A stretch of 64,000 nt of DNA, taken from Spartobacteria bacterium (GTDB lineage: Bacteria; Verrucomicrobiota; Verrucomicrobiia; Chthoniobacterales; UBA10450). A model generated the notes under the pieces. It saw only the letters and a program-made list of their open reading frames with translations. It searched no databases and was not told the origin of the DNA. Where the stretch lies: contig PLCM01000011.1 in NCBI GenBank assembly GCA_003134765.1, forward strand, positions 1-64,000. Reading direction: 5' to 3'. Shown here piece after piece: positions 36,303 to 45,046 of the stretch. Numbering within the stretch: position 1 is the first letter of the stretch; every line of letters starts with the position of its first letter. Made by a program: the position numbers and the translations under genes.

Positions 36303-39300
36303 ATGCTCCGTTACAGGCTTACTGGAACTTACAGCTTTGCGTTCCGGTCTTTTGCCGCAACGCGATTTTTGTGCGCCCTGCTCTTTCTGGCCGGACTTTC
36401 GACCTCGATGGCGACGACCTGGACCTGGACCGGCAACGGCGGAAACGTTAACTGGAGTACTCCGGGCAACTGGAACCTGGGATCTGCTCCGACGAGCGCG
36501 ACGACGACCGACCTGATCTTTAGCGGCACCATCAATATCGGGACTGCCCTGACACCGCTCAACCTAAACATCGCCAACCCGTTCAAGCTCAATACCCTTA
36601 CCTTCCAAAGTGGCGCCGGGAGTTTTTTCCTCGGTGGAAGTTCGCTCGCCTTTGCGGGCGCGTCGAACACGATAACCCAAGGTTCTTCCAATTCCCAGAG
36701 CATCGCGAACAATATCGATGCGAGTAGCAATTCGACCGTCACCCTCACACTGACCGGCACGGGGACCGGGACGCTGACTTTAAGTGGAGCGATCACCGCG
36801 GGGGCGGGAAATCGCGATTACGCGATGACGAAGACGGGCAGTAGCACCTTCACACTCTCGGGCGCCAACACTTATGGCGGTGCGACAACCGTCAGCGCCG
36901 GAGTTTTGAATATCCAAAACAGCACAGCGCTCGGCTCGACCGCGGCGGGGACGAGCGTTGCCTCCGGCGCGGCCTTGCAGATTCAGGGTGGAATCGCGGT
37001 GGGTAATGAAGCGCTGGCCTTGAACGGATCCGGGATCGCGAGTGATGGCGCGCTCCGAAACATCAGCAGCAATAACAGCTATGCGGGTGGAATCACCCTG
37101 GGATCCGACAGCACGATCGAGTCTGATTCCGGCACTTTGAGCCTCAGCGGGGGGATGGTGAATGGCGGGTTTACGTTCACTTTGGCAGGGGCTGGCAACA
37201 TCGCTTTCACCAGCGTGATCAGTGGCACCGGAGCATTTATCAAGAATGACAATGGAACTGTAACCCTGAGTGGTGCGAACACGTTCTCGGGCGGCTCGAC
37301 CCTGAACGGTGGGACGGTGGTCGGAAATACCGCGGCCAGTCTCGGCGCCAGCACTGGGTCTGCCACGATCAACGCCGCCACGTTCGAGATTGCCGCCACG
37401 TTCGTCTCGACGCGTAATTTCGTTCTCGGGAGCACCAGCAGCACCGTGCTGGTTGACCCGACCTTTACGTTAACGGCCAATGGCATTTTTAGCGGCGCCG
37501 GAAACCTGAACAAGACCGGGACGGGGACGTTTGTCCTCGGCGGCGCGAACACCTATACCGGAGCGACCAATATAAGCGCCGGCACCCTGAAGGAAGGGAC
37601 TGCCAATGTCATTACGGATACGAGCGCGGTCACGGTGGCGAGCGGCGCGACGTACGATCTGAACAGTTTCAGCGAGACCGTCGGTTCCCTGGCTGGCGGC
37701 GGCACGGTCACGAGCGGCGTTGCCGGCTCTCTCGCGCTTACCGCCGGCGGTGATAATACCTCGACGTTGTTTTCGGGGGTCCTGCAAAATGGAAGTGGCA
37801 CGATCTCCTTTACGAAAACAGGGACCGGCACGCTCACTCTCTCAGGCGCCAACACTTATTCTGGCCTAACGACCATCAGCGGCGGGATTCTGGATATCCA
37901 AAATGCCACGGCCCTGGGAACAACAGCCGGGGCAACGACGGTGAGCTCCGGGGCGACTTTGCAAATCGAATCAGGCATTACCGTTGGGGCTGAGCCTTTG
38001 ACACTTAACGGAGCGGGTGTTTCCAGCTTCGGCGCTTTGCGAAATCTCAGCAGCAGCAACAGTTTCGGCGGGGCGATCACCCTGGGCTCCGCGAGCACGA
38101 TTTATTCGGATGCCGGCACCCTGACTTTGACCGGTGGGATCGTGAACGGCGGTTTCACGCCGACGTTCGACGGCGCGGGAAATATCTCCGAAAGCGGTGC
38201 GATCAGTGGGATCGGAGCACTGGTTAAGAATGGTGGCGGTACCTTGACGCTGAGCGGGACGAACACGTATTCGGGTGGATCGACCATCAACGGCGGGACA
38301 GTGGTCACTTATGGCAGCAGCCTCGGAGCGAGTAGTGGGGTGGCCACATTGAACGCTGCCACGATCGAGGTCGCGGCAACATTCAGCTCGACCCGCAACT
38401 ACGTCCTGGGAAATGCCGCGAGCACCATGATGGTGGATCCGACTTTTACCTTCACCGCCAATGGGATTTTTAGCGGAACAGGAACTCTGAACAAAACCGG
38501 GACCGGCACGATGGTCCTGGGCGGCGCGAACACCTATACGGGCGCGACAAATGTGAACGCGGGCACGTTGCAACTCAGCGCGAGCGCCCGGATCGCGAAC
38601 ACGAGCAACCTGAACGTTTCCGGCGGCACATTCGATCTGCAAACATTTACTGAGACCCTCGGGGCGGTGACGCTTTCGGGCGGAACGATCAGCGGCACCG
38701 GGACCGGCGCGTTGACCGGATCTTCCTACACGCTGCAAAGCGGGACCGTCAGCGCGATTCTCGCCGGCAATGGAACCGTGACAAAAAACACGAGCGGCAG
38801 CGTGACTCTAAGTGGTGCGAACACGTTCACCGGAAGCACGACCATCAGCGCGGGGACGTTACAGGTGAACACAAACAACGCGCTGGGTACAGCAGCGAGC
38901 GGAACGACCGTGGCCAGCGGCGCGGTCCTGAACTTGAACAATGTCAATTACTCCACCGCGGAACCGCTCACGCTGAACGGCAGTGGCATCAGCAACGGTG
39001 GGGCGTTGACGAACAGCGGCACAAGCACTTTTGCGGGACCGATCAATGCGGCTACAAACGCCACGATCAACGCGGGCGGCGGCACGTTGAATTTGACCGG
39101 CGGGATTTCGAAAAATGGCACCACGTTGACGATCGCCGGTGGCGGGACTGTGAACATTACAAGCAACGGAATCACCGGGAGCACGGCGAACTCCGATCTG
39201 GTCGTCGACGGCACCACCCTGGTCCTGAGCGTGGCGAATTCTTATAATGGGCCGACCACGATCCAGAATAGCGGTACGCTGAAACTCGGCGGCAACAATG

Positions 39301-40169
39301 TGCTACCGAGTTCACCGCAGACCGCGGTGACGATCAACACGAGCAGCACATTCGATCTTGCCAGCTACAGCGATGGCGTCGCTTCGCTCACGGGCGACAG
39401 CACGACAACGGTCAAAAACAGCGTCATTGGCGGAACGAGCACTTTGACAATCAATCCTGCGAGCGGTTCCACGACGTTTGCCGGCGTCATTGCGGGGACC
39501 AACGCGGGCACGCAGGGCAACATCGCGCTGCAAAAGAACGGCGCCGGCACGCTTGTCCTGACCGGCGCGAACACCTACAGCGGTTCAACAACCGTCAATG
39601 GGGGAACGCTGACGGCGGCCGCCAGTTCAGGCGGCGCCCTCGCATCCACCAGCAGTGTGACGGTTAATGCGGGTGGAACTGTTCTGCTCGGCGCGAGCAA
39701 CCAGATCAATGACACCGCGCCGATGACGCTGGCCGGCGGAACTTTCGCCAAAGGCAATTTCAGCGAAGGCAGCGCGATCGCTCCTGGAGTGGGCGCGCTG
39801 ACGCTGACGGCTTCCGGCTCGCAGATTGATTTCGGCACCGGCACGGTCGGCGTTTTGACTTTTGCTTCGTTTACTCCGGGCAGCTACAAGTTAACAATCG
39901 CCAACTGGATCGGGACGCTGAACACGGTTGGAAGCGGTTCGACCGACCGATTAATCTTTGCCTCGGATCAAACCGCGAATCTGAGCAGTTTCGCCTTTAA
40001 TGGTTACGGCCCTGGGGCAGTGGAGTTCAACCTGGGCAATGGGTATTACGAGATCACACCAGTAGCCCCTGTTCCGGAGACTTCGACCTGGGTTGCGGCC
40101 GTGTTGACGCTCGGAGTGGCCGGTTTGCATTTAGTCCGGCGCCGCCGCGCAAAAGCGCCAGTTGCCTAG
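36303..40169 (+). CDS. Giant autotransporter-type beta-strand repeat protein with PEP-CTERM-like tail
   Basis: A 1288-residue exported protein: signal peptide (residues about 15-36), then many copies of the autotransporter-associated beta-strand repeat, typified by KTGTGTLTLSGANTYSG followed by TTISGGTL-like words, poor in Cys and very rich in Gly, Thr, Ser and Asn. The end has VPETSTW, a hydrophobic helix and RRRR, the PEP-CTERM sorting layout with PET in place of PEP. Such proteins are expected to be sorted by an exosortase and to sit in an extracellular matrix. Residues about 176-430 and 505-757 are near-duplicate blocks. The neighbouring polysaccharide locus is a plausible partner. Confidence 0.9.
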   Translation: MLRYRLTGTYSFAFRSFAATRFLCALLFLAGLSTSMATTWTWTGNGGNVNWSTPGNWNLGSAPTSATTTDLIFSGTINIGTALTPLNLNIANPFKLNTLTFQSGAGSFFLGGSSLAFAGASNTITQGSSNSQSIANNIDASSNSTVTLTLTGTGTGTLTLSGAITAGAGNRDYAMTKTGSSTFTLSGANTYGGATTVSAGVLNIQNSTALGSTAAGTSVASGAALQIQGGIAVGNEALALNGSGIASDGALRNISSNNSYAGGITLGSDSTIESDSGTLSLSGGMVNGGFTFTLAGAGNIAFTSVISGTGAFIKNDNGTVTLSGANTFSGGSTLNGGTVVGNTAASLGASTGSATINAATFEIAATFVSTRNFVLGSTSSTVLVDPTFTLTANGIFSGAGNLNKTGTGTFVLGGANTYTGATNISAGTLKEGTANVITDTSAVTVASGATYDLNSFSETVGSLAGGGTVTSGVAGSLALTAGGDNTSTLFSGVLQNGSGTISFTKTGTGTLTLSGANTYSGLTTISGGILDIQNATALGTTAGATTVSSGATLQIESGITVGAEPLTLNGAGVSSFGALRNLSSSNSFGGAITLGSASTIYSDAGTLTLTGGIVNGGFTPTFDGAGNISESGAISGIGALVKNGGGTLTLSGTNTYSGGSTINGGTVVTYGSSLGASSGVATLNAATIEVAATFSSTRNYVLGNAASTMMVDPTFTFTANGIFSGTGTLNKTGTGTMVLGGANTYTGATNVNAGTLQLSASARIANTSNLNVSGGTFDLQTFTETLGAVTLSGGTISGTGTGALTGSSYTLQSGTVSAILAGNGTVTKNTSGSVTLSGANTFTGSTTISAGTLQVNTNNALGTAASGTTVASGAVLNLNNVNYSTAEPLTLNGSGISNGGALTNSGTSTFAGPINAATNATINAGGGTLNLTGGISKNGTTLTIAGGGTVNITSNGITGSTANSDLVVDGTTLVLSVANSYNGPTTIQNSGTLKLGGNNVLPSSPQTAVTINTSSTFDLASYSDGVASLTGDSTTTVKNSVIGGTSTLTINPASGSTTFAGVIAGTNAGTQGNIALQKNGAGTLVLTGANTYSGSTTVNGGTLTAAASSGGALASTSSVTVNAGGTVLLGASNQINDTAPMTLAGGTFAKGNFSEGSAIAPGVGALTLTASGSQIDFGTGTVGVLTFASFTPGSYKLTIANWIGTLNTVGSGSTDRLIFASDQTANLSSFAFNGYGPGAVEFNLGNGYYEITPVAPVPETSTWVAAVLTLGVAGLHLVRRRRAKAPVA
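36830..38570. repeat. Intragenic duplication of about 750 bases (period near 984)
   Basis: Block 1 (about 36830-37590) and block 2 (about 37814-38570) encode the same succession of motifs, including LNGSGIASDGALRN against LNGAGVSSFGALRN, LVDPTFTLTANGIFSG against MVDPTFTFTANGIFSG, and KTGTGTFVLGGANTYTGAT against KTGTGTMVLGGANTYTGAT. The offset is 984 bases at the start and 981 at the end. Divergence at DNA level is clear, so the event is not recent. Confidence 0.8.
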
Positions 40170-40284
40170 GCAAATGCCGGGAACTTTCTTCACGCGCGCG
40201 GCACAGGAGTTGCATCATTTACCAGGAACAATCCATCGTGCCTGACCTCGAGGCCGGCCACCGCGGACGACGAATTAATCCATT

Positions 40285-40962
40285 ATGAAACCTCTCCTCG
40301 CCATCCTTTCCAGCATTCTTCTTTGTTCCTGCGCCGACATGTATGTCGTCAAGACCGACGTAGCCGGCGGCTCGACTCGCACGACCGCAACCGGCGATGC
40401 GAAAGATTCGAAGGGTGTCTACATGACGACCAATTGCGGCGTCGGCGCCTATGGCCCGAAAGCGATCTATATCCGCCCGTTCTGCATTGATACTGCCGTC
40501 TTCAAAGGCGACCAAACGAAGACCGATGGCGAAATGCCAATCCGCAAGGCGTTGACCCCTGTCGAATTTGCCGGTGACCTGAAAGAGCAACTCGAGAAGA
40601 TCGCGCCGGCGCGCATCCTGCGAGATAATGAAACGCCCCGGACGGGCTGGCTGGTGGAAGGCGAGTTCACGCTCGTCGATGGCGGCAGCGCTGCCGGCCG
40701 GTTCTTGTTTGGACATTTCGGCCTGGGCGCTTCGCATCTGGCGTTGCATGTTCGCGTCACCGACGTCGACCGCGGCATCGTGGTTTATGAATTTGACATG
40801 GCGGGCGGGAGTGAGCTTCAGGGACCTGCAGGAACAGTTCGCTCCAGCGGGTTGGGATACGCGCGGTCTTTCGATCTGGTGAATGCGGCGGAACGGATTT
40901 ACCTCGTCCTGAGCCCGAACGCGTTTCGCTACGGCGAGCGCTCTGACGTGGCGTTGCACTAA
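40285..40962 (+). CDS. Lipoprotein, DUF4410-like
   Basis: A 225-residue protein with a lipoprotein signal (LLAILSSILLCSC, lipid Cys near residue 15). The body resembles the DUF4410 type: YIRPFCIDTAVFKG, an acidic helix LKEQLEKIAPARILRDNE, and the glycine-rich VEGEFTLVDGGSAAGRFLFG common to these proteins. Their role is unknown. It stands alone between the repeat protein and the carboxypeptidase gene. Confidence 0.75.
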   Translation: MKPLLAILSSILLCSCADMYVVKTDVAGGSTRTTATGDAKDSKGVYMTTNCGVGAYGPKAIYIRPFCIDTAVFKGDQTKTDGEMPIRKALTPVEFAGDLKEQLEKIAPARILRDNETPRTGWLVEGEFTLVDGGSAAGRFLFGHFGLGASHLALHVRVTDVDRGIVVYEFDMAGGSELQGPAGTVRSSGLGYARSFDLVNAAERIYLVLSPNAFRYGERSDVALH

Positions 40963-41037
40963 TCCGCGGACGCATCGCCGATTCGCCGGTTGCGAACGCA
41001 CCGGCGGCGATTAACGTGCAGCGATTTCGTTGCCGCA

Positions 41038-41988
41038 ATGATCTCTCGCCGCCTTTTCGTCGCCTTTTTTTCGCTCGCTTTCTTCCTGTCGGTTAGTGAC
41101 GCCCTGCAGGCGGCGGCGCGCACCGCCTACGTCGTCATTGACGCGCAAAGCGGGTTCGTCCTGGATCAGGTCGATGCGAAGGACAAACGCCAGGTCGGTA
41201 GTCTCACAAAGGTGGCGACAGCCATGGTGGTGCTCGATTGGGCGGAAAAGCGCGCCGGCGATCTGAACCAGCTTGCCACGATTCCGCCGGAAGCGTTCGT
41301 CGGCACCGGCGAAAACCTTGTCGGGTTTCAGCCGGGCGATCGCATCACCCTGCGCGATCTTCTTTACGCGGCGCTGGTCCAGTCGGACAACGTCGCTGCT
41401 TACACGCTTGCCAATCAGGTCGGGATTGCGCTTCAGCCGGTCGTGCCCGCCGCCGGGAATGGAACGCCGGTCGCAATCTTTGTCGGGCAAATGAATGTCC
41501 TGGCCAAATCGCTCCGGATGGATCGAACCCGTTTCGTTAATCCGCACGGCATCGATACCGGGGAGCGATCCATGCCGTTTTCAACTGCGTCCGACCTGGC
41601 GCGCCTGACGCGTTACGCGATGAACAAACCGGCGTTTCGTTTTTACGTTTCGCAAAAGGAGAGACAGATTTCCTTCAGCCGCGGGAGCCAGAAGAAAGGT
41701 TATCTGCTGCGCAACACAAACGAGTTGCTCGGAACCAACGGCGTAGATGGCGTGAAGACCGGCAAGACGGCGCGGGCCGGTGATTGCCTGATTCTTTCCG
41801 CGCATCGTGAAGCGGAGATTCGGAAAGACGGGGCGCGCACCGTGGTGACTCCGCGAGATCTGATCATTGTCATGCTCGGGAGCGCGAACCGTTTCTCCGA
41901 GGGCGCGCAACTTCTTGCGCGTGGCTGGCAGCTTTACGACCAATGGGCAGCTGGCGGCCGCACGGTCGATCCGAACAAGACACTCTGA
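41038..41988 (+). CDS. D-alanyl-D-alanine carboxypeptidase, peptidase S11 family
   Basis: The ATG at 41038 places the signal peptide (RLFVAFFSLAFFLSVSDALQ) at the N-terminus of a 316-residue penicillin-binding enzyme. The active-site triad motifs are SLTK (55-58), SDN (116-118) and KTG near 240. It trims the terminal D-Ala from peptidoglycan stem peptides in the periplasm. The C-terminal DUF-type domain and amphipathic anchor of DacA are absent, so it is probably soluble or anchored by its signal segment. Phosphofructokinase follows after 16 bases. Confidence 0.92.
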   Translation: MISRRLFVAFFSLAFFLSVSDALQAAARTAYVVIDAQSGFVLDQVDAKDKRQVGSLTKVATAMVVLDWAEKRAGDLNQLATIPPEAFVGTGENLVGFQPGDRITLRDLLYAALVQSDNVAAYTLANQVGIALQPVVPAAGNGTPVAIFVGQMNVLAKSLRMDRTRFVNPHGIDTGERSMPFSTASDLARLTRYAMNKPAFRFYVSQKERQISFSRGSQKKGYLLRNTNELLGTNGVDGVKTGKTARAGDCLILSAHREAEIRKDGARTVVTPRDLIIVMLGSANRFSEGAQLLARGWQLYDQWAAGGRTVDPNKTL

Positions 41989-42004
41989 TATTTCACCGGC
42001 GCCC

Positions 42005-43084
42005 ATGATCAAGCCCCGTATCGGCGTATTGACGAGCGGAGGAGATTGCCCCGGCTTGAATGCGGTCCTGCGAGGCGTCGTTCTCGCCGCGGAAAAGCTC
42101 GGCTGGGAAGTGCTCGGATTTCTGGATGGCTTCGAGGGTTTGCTTCCGCCCGGTAATTACAAGTTGTTAAGCCGGCGCGAAACCGCCGGCATCATGCCCC
42201 GCGGCGGAACGATTATCGGGACGACCAATCGCGGCCATTTCGTGGCCAAGGTCGGAGCCGGCGAGCGGACCGAAGTCGCTGGGAATGTGATTGCCGACGC
42301 GCGCGAAGTCCTCAGGTCCCTTCGGGTCGACGGGCTCATCATCGTGGGCGGCGACGGCTCGATGGCGACGGCGCAGCAACTTCAGGACGCCGGCATCAAT
42401 TGCATCGGCGTTCCAAAAACAATCGATAACGACCTGGAAGCAACGGCGATGACTTTCGGTTTCGATTCCGCGGTCGCGACCGTGATGGATGCGCTCGACC
42501 GGTTGCATACCACGGCGACCAGCCACAAACGCATCATGATCCTGGAGGTGATGGGGCGGCATGCCGGCTGGATCGCGTTGCACGGCGGGATCGCCGGGGG
42601 CGCGCACATCATCCTGATTCCGGAAATCCCCTTCGATTACGACAAGGTCACCGCGGCCATCCAGGTGCGCGCGGATCGCGGCAATCACTCGGCGATTGTC
42701 GTCGTGGCCGAAGGCGCGAAACCGCGCGATGGCCAGGTCGTGTTGCGACACAGCGAGGAAGGCGAAGATCGCTACGGCGGCGTCGGCAGTGTCGTCGCCC
42801 GCGAGATTGCGGCGCGCACGGGAAAGGAAACGCGCTGCACCGTCCTGGGCCATCTTCAGCGCGGTGGCACTCCGACGACTCTCGACCGGATTCTCGGCAC
42901 GCGCTTCGGCGTCAAAGCCGTGAAGTTGATCCGCGAAAGACAATTCGGCTCGATGGTGAGCTATCAAAATTACCAGGTGCGCCACGTGCCCATCGCCGAG
43001 GCAGTGAATCGGCTGCGCCTCGTTCCGCCCGACGGCGAACTGGTTCAGACCGCGCGCGATGTCGACATTTCGTTTGGCGATTAG
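42005..43084 (+). CDS. pfkA: 6-phosphofructokinase (PfkA family)
   Basis: The ATG at 42005 gives 359 residues with the family N-terminus RIGVLTSGGDCPGLNAVLRG. The phosphoryl-donor site has GGDGS (115-119) and PKTIDND (137-143). Gly in GGDGS favours ATP, while Lys in PKTIDND is the residue seen in pyrophosphate-linked and group III enzymes, so ATP dependence is likely but not certain. Substrate residues lie in MEVMGRHAGWIA-like EVMGRHAGWI. A longer frame upstream overlaps the carboxypeptidase and is rejected. Confidence 0.9.
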   Translation: MIKPRIGVLTSGGDCPGLNAVLRGVVLAAEKLGWEVLGFLDGFEGLLPPGNYKLLSRRETAGIMPRGGTIIGTTNRGHFVAKVGAGERTEVAGNVIADAREVLRSLRVDGLIIVGGDGSMATAQQLQDAGINCIGVPKTIDNDLEATAMTFGFDSAVATVMDALDRLHTTATSHKRIMILEVMGRHAGWIALHGGIAGGAHIILIPEIPFDYDKVTAAIQVRADRGNHSAIVVVAEGAKPRDGQVVLRHSEEGEDRYGGVGSVVAREIAARTGKETRCTVLGHLQRGGTPTTLDRILGTRFGVKAVKLIRERQFGSMVSYQNYQVRHVPIAEAVNRLRLVPPDGELVQTARDVDISFGD

Positions 43085-43102
43085 CCATGGCCGCAAATCC
43101 GG

Positions 43103-43470
43103 GACCCTCACCCCAGCCCTCTCCCTCAGGGCGACGGAGTCTTGTTCGTGCGTCGATCTGGTTTGGGTAGGGCGAGACTCTGTCGACCCGCTGCGTCCCG
43201 ACGTGTTTCTGTGCCTCGACAGCGTCTCGCCGTACCGGGCAGCCGATCGGTGCGGCGACGGAGCGCCGCGGCTACAGCGCTAATGTCGGAAACGAATAGC
43301 TGCGGAGTCGGTCTCGTAACTGTAGTCGCCTCGCTCTGTTGGGGCGCCGGAGTAACGCCGGAAAAGTCGTGTTGCTTCCGGATCGTCGACGGTATCGGGG
43401 ACGGCGATCGATCCCCGTCTTACCGCTAGACAGTTCCTTCTCCCTGAGGGAGAAGGTTAGGATGAGGGTC
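43103..43470. mobile_element. MITE-like element with 29-base terminal inverted repeats
   Basis: The 424-base gap between phosphofructokinase and argG has no gene. Its ends are inverted repeats at 43103-43131 and 43442-43470 that match at 25 of 29 positions by eye (shared words GACCCTCA and TCTCCCTCAGGG). The interior holds an inverted doublet (43166-43236) and a word GCGCCGCGGCTACAGC (43270-43285) that recurs near 52450-52466. There is no transposase and no evident target duplication, so non-autonomous mobility is an inference. Confidence 0.6.
43166..43236. repeat. Inverted-repeat doublet 1 (GTAGGGCGAGACTCTGTCGA type)
   Basis: Arm 1 at 43166-43187 (GGTAGGGCGAGACTCTGTCG) and arm 2 at 43215-43236 (CGACAGCGTCTCGCCGTACC) are imperfect inverse copies with a 27-base loop. 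The same arm sequence occurs, perfectly paired, in the doublet at 52359-52436. Confidence 0.75.
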
Positions 43471-43508
43471 ATTGGAGTGCGCATATTCTCGCCAGAAAAG
43501 TTCGCATC

Positions 43509-44744
43509 ATGAAAATCGTTCTCGCGTACTCAGGCGGACTCGACACTTCCGTCATCCTTCGCTGGCTGAAGGAGAATTATCAGGCGGAGATCATCGCTTT
43601 TTGCGCCGATATCGGGCAGGAAGAAGAACTCGCCGGACTGGAGGCAAAGGCGCTCAACACCGGGGCGGCGAAGTGCATCATCGACGACCTGCGGGAGGAA
43701 TTCGCGCGCGACTTCATTTTTCCCATGATGCAAGCGAGCGCGATTTACGAAGGACAATATTTTCTTGGGACCAGCATCGCCCGCCCGCTCATCGCGAAAC
43801 GCATGGTCGAAATCGCCCGGGCGGAGAAGGCGGAGGCGATCGCGCATGGCGCGACGGGGAAGGGGAACGATCAGGTGCGCTTCGAGTTGACCGCGGCCGC
43901 TCTCGGGCCGGAGCTGGAGGTCATCGCGCCCTGGCGTGAAGAACGTTTCCGGAAACAGTTCCCGGGCCGCGCCGAAATGATTGCCTACGCTGCGGCCCAG
44001 AACATCCCGGTGGAAGCGAGCGCGTCCAAGCCGTACTCGATGGATCGTAATTTACTGCACATCAGTTTCGAGAGCGGAATGCTCGAAGATCCATGGTTCG
44101 ACGCAAGCTCAGAGGAAGCGCGCGGCATGTACAAGCTGAGCGTGGCTCCCGAAGAAGCGCCCGACAAAGCCGAGTACGTAGAGATGGAGTTTCGCGATGG
44201 CGATTGTGTCGCGGTCAACGGAAAGGCGCTTTCGCCGCTCGGGGTGATGCAAACCTTGAACAAGCTTGGCGGCAAGCATGGCATCGGCCGCGTCGACATG
44301 GTCGAGAACCGATTCGTGGGAATGAAGAGTCGAGGGGTTTATGAAACACCGGGCGGGGCGCTGCTCCATTTCGCGCATCGACAAATGGAATCGCTCACCA
44401 TGGATCGTGAAGTCATGCATCTGCGTGACAGCCTCATCCCGAAATACAGCACCCTGGTTTACAACGGTTTTTGGTTCGCGCCCGAACGCCACGCGCTTCA
44501 GGCTCTCGTCACCGAAACGCAGCGGGACGTGGCCGGCGTCGTGCGGTTGAAACTTTACAAAGGCAACATCATCGCGGCCGGCCGCAAAAGTCCGAAGAGT
44601 CTTTACGACCCACAGGTGGCGACGATGGAAGGCGGCGGCGGGGAGGCTTACAACCAAGGCGACGCGACGGGGTTCATCCGCCTCAATGCCTTGCGGCTCA
44701 AAGCGCGCGCCGCGGTCGCCAGTGGAAGATCGCCAAAGAATTGA
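43509..44744 (+). CDS. argG: Argininosuccinate synthase
   Basis: A 411-residue ATP-dependent ligase joining citrulline and aspartate in arginine synthesis. The N-terminal P-loop is [15 protein letters not shown] (residues 6-20); other family motifs are [30 protein letters not shown] and [20 protein letters not shown]. It is complete and cytosolic. The last 20 or so codons are duplicated 167 bases downstream, with a repeat doublet between, so the current C-terminus (ASGRSPKN) may not be the original one. A hairpin AGCGGCCC/GGGCCGCT at 44754-44772 may act as a terminator. Confidence 0.96.
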   Translation: MKIVLAYSGGLDTSVILRWLKENYQAEIIAFCADIGQEEELAGLEAKALNTGAAKCIIDDLREEFARDFIFPMMQASAIYEGQYFLGTSIARPLIAKRMVEIARAEKAEAIAHGATGKGNDQVRFELTAAALGPELEVIAPWREERFRKQFPGRAEMIAYAAAQNIPVEASASKPYSMDRNLLHISFESGMLEDPWFDASSEEARGMYKLSVAPEEAPDKAEYVEMEFRDGDCVAVNGKALSPLGVMQTLNKLGGKHGIGRVDMVENRFVGMKSRGVYETPGGALLHFAHRQMESLTMDREVMHLRDSLIPKYSTLVYNGFWFAPERHALQALVTETQRDVAGVVRLKLYKGNIIAAGRKSPKSLYDPQVATMEGGGGEAYNQGDATGFIRLNALRLKARAAVASGRSPKN

Positions 44745-44887
44745 TCCTGTAGCAGCGGCCCTGTGGGCCGCTTTGGTCGGCCGTCGTTGGTGCCGGACGC
44801 TTCGCACAGCGAAGCGGCTACAGAAGCGACGCGACTGGATTCATCCGCCTCAACGCCTTACGGCTCAAGGCGCGCGCCGCGGTCGCG
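44661..44887. repeat. Duplicated 3' end of argG (offset 167)
   Basis: Bases 44661-44720 of argG recur at 44828-44887 with about six differences. The downstream copy is out of the live gene but still reads [20 protein letters not shown] in its own frame and then DSSR with a TAG stop that lies at the edge of the next doublet. The doublet at 44747-44823 lies between the two copies. Confidence 0.85.
44747..44823. repeat. Inverted-repeat doublet 2 (CTGTAGC/GCTACAG ends)
   Basis: Outer ends CTGTAGC (44747-44753) and GCTACAG (44817-44823) pair. Each arm also forms its own hairpin: AGCGGCCC-TGT-GGGCCGCT and GCTTCGC-ACA-GCGAAGC. The two inner hairpins differ in sequence, but the architecture is that of the other doublets. 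Confidence 0.7.
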
Positions 44888-44897
44888 GATTCCAGCA

Positions 44898-44975
44898 GGT
44901 AGGGACGCCGCGCTGCGGCGTCCGCGTGTCGCGTTCATTTTTTCATCCCGGACGCCGCAGCGCGGCGTCCCTACC
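44898..44975. repeat. Inverted-repeat doublet 3 (perfect 26-base arms)
   Basis: Arms at 44898-44923 and 44950-44975 are exact inverse complements over 26 bases, beginning GGTAGGGACGCCGCG and ending CGGCGTCCCTACC, with a 26-base loop that includes a T-run. Each arm contains an inner self-pairing GGACGCCGC/GCGGCGTCC. It lies between the argG 3' copy and the PpiD-like gene. Confidence 0.85.
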
Positions 44976-45046
44976 AGAAAAAGCAGTTGGCTCATCGGCA
45001 ACGCGTCGTAAGTTCTGCCCCGCTCCAACCGAAAACTTTCGTCTCT

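Noticed and set aside
36850..39650. Possible CRISPR-like periodicity
   Set aside because: The periodicity is protein-coding (KTGTGTLTLSGANTYSG units) with no constant repeat-spacer pattern.
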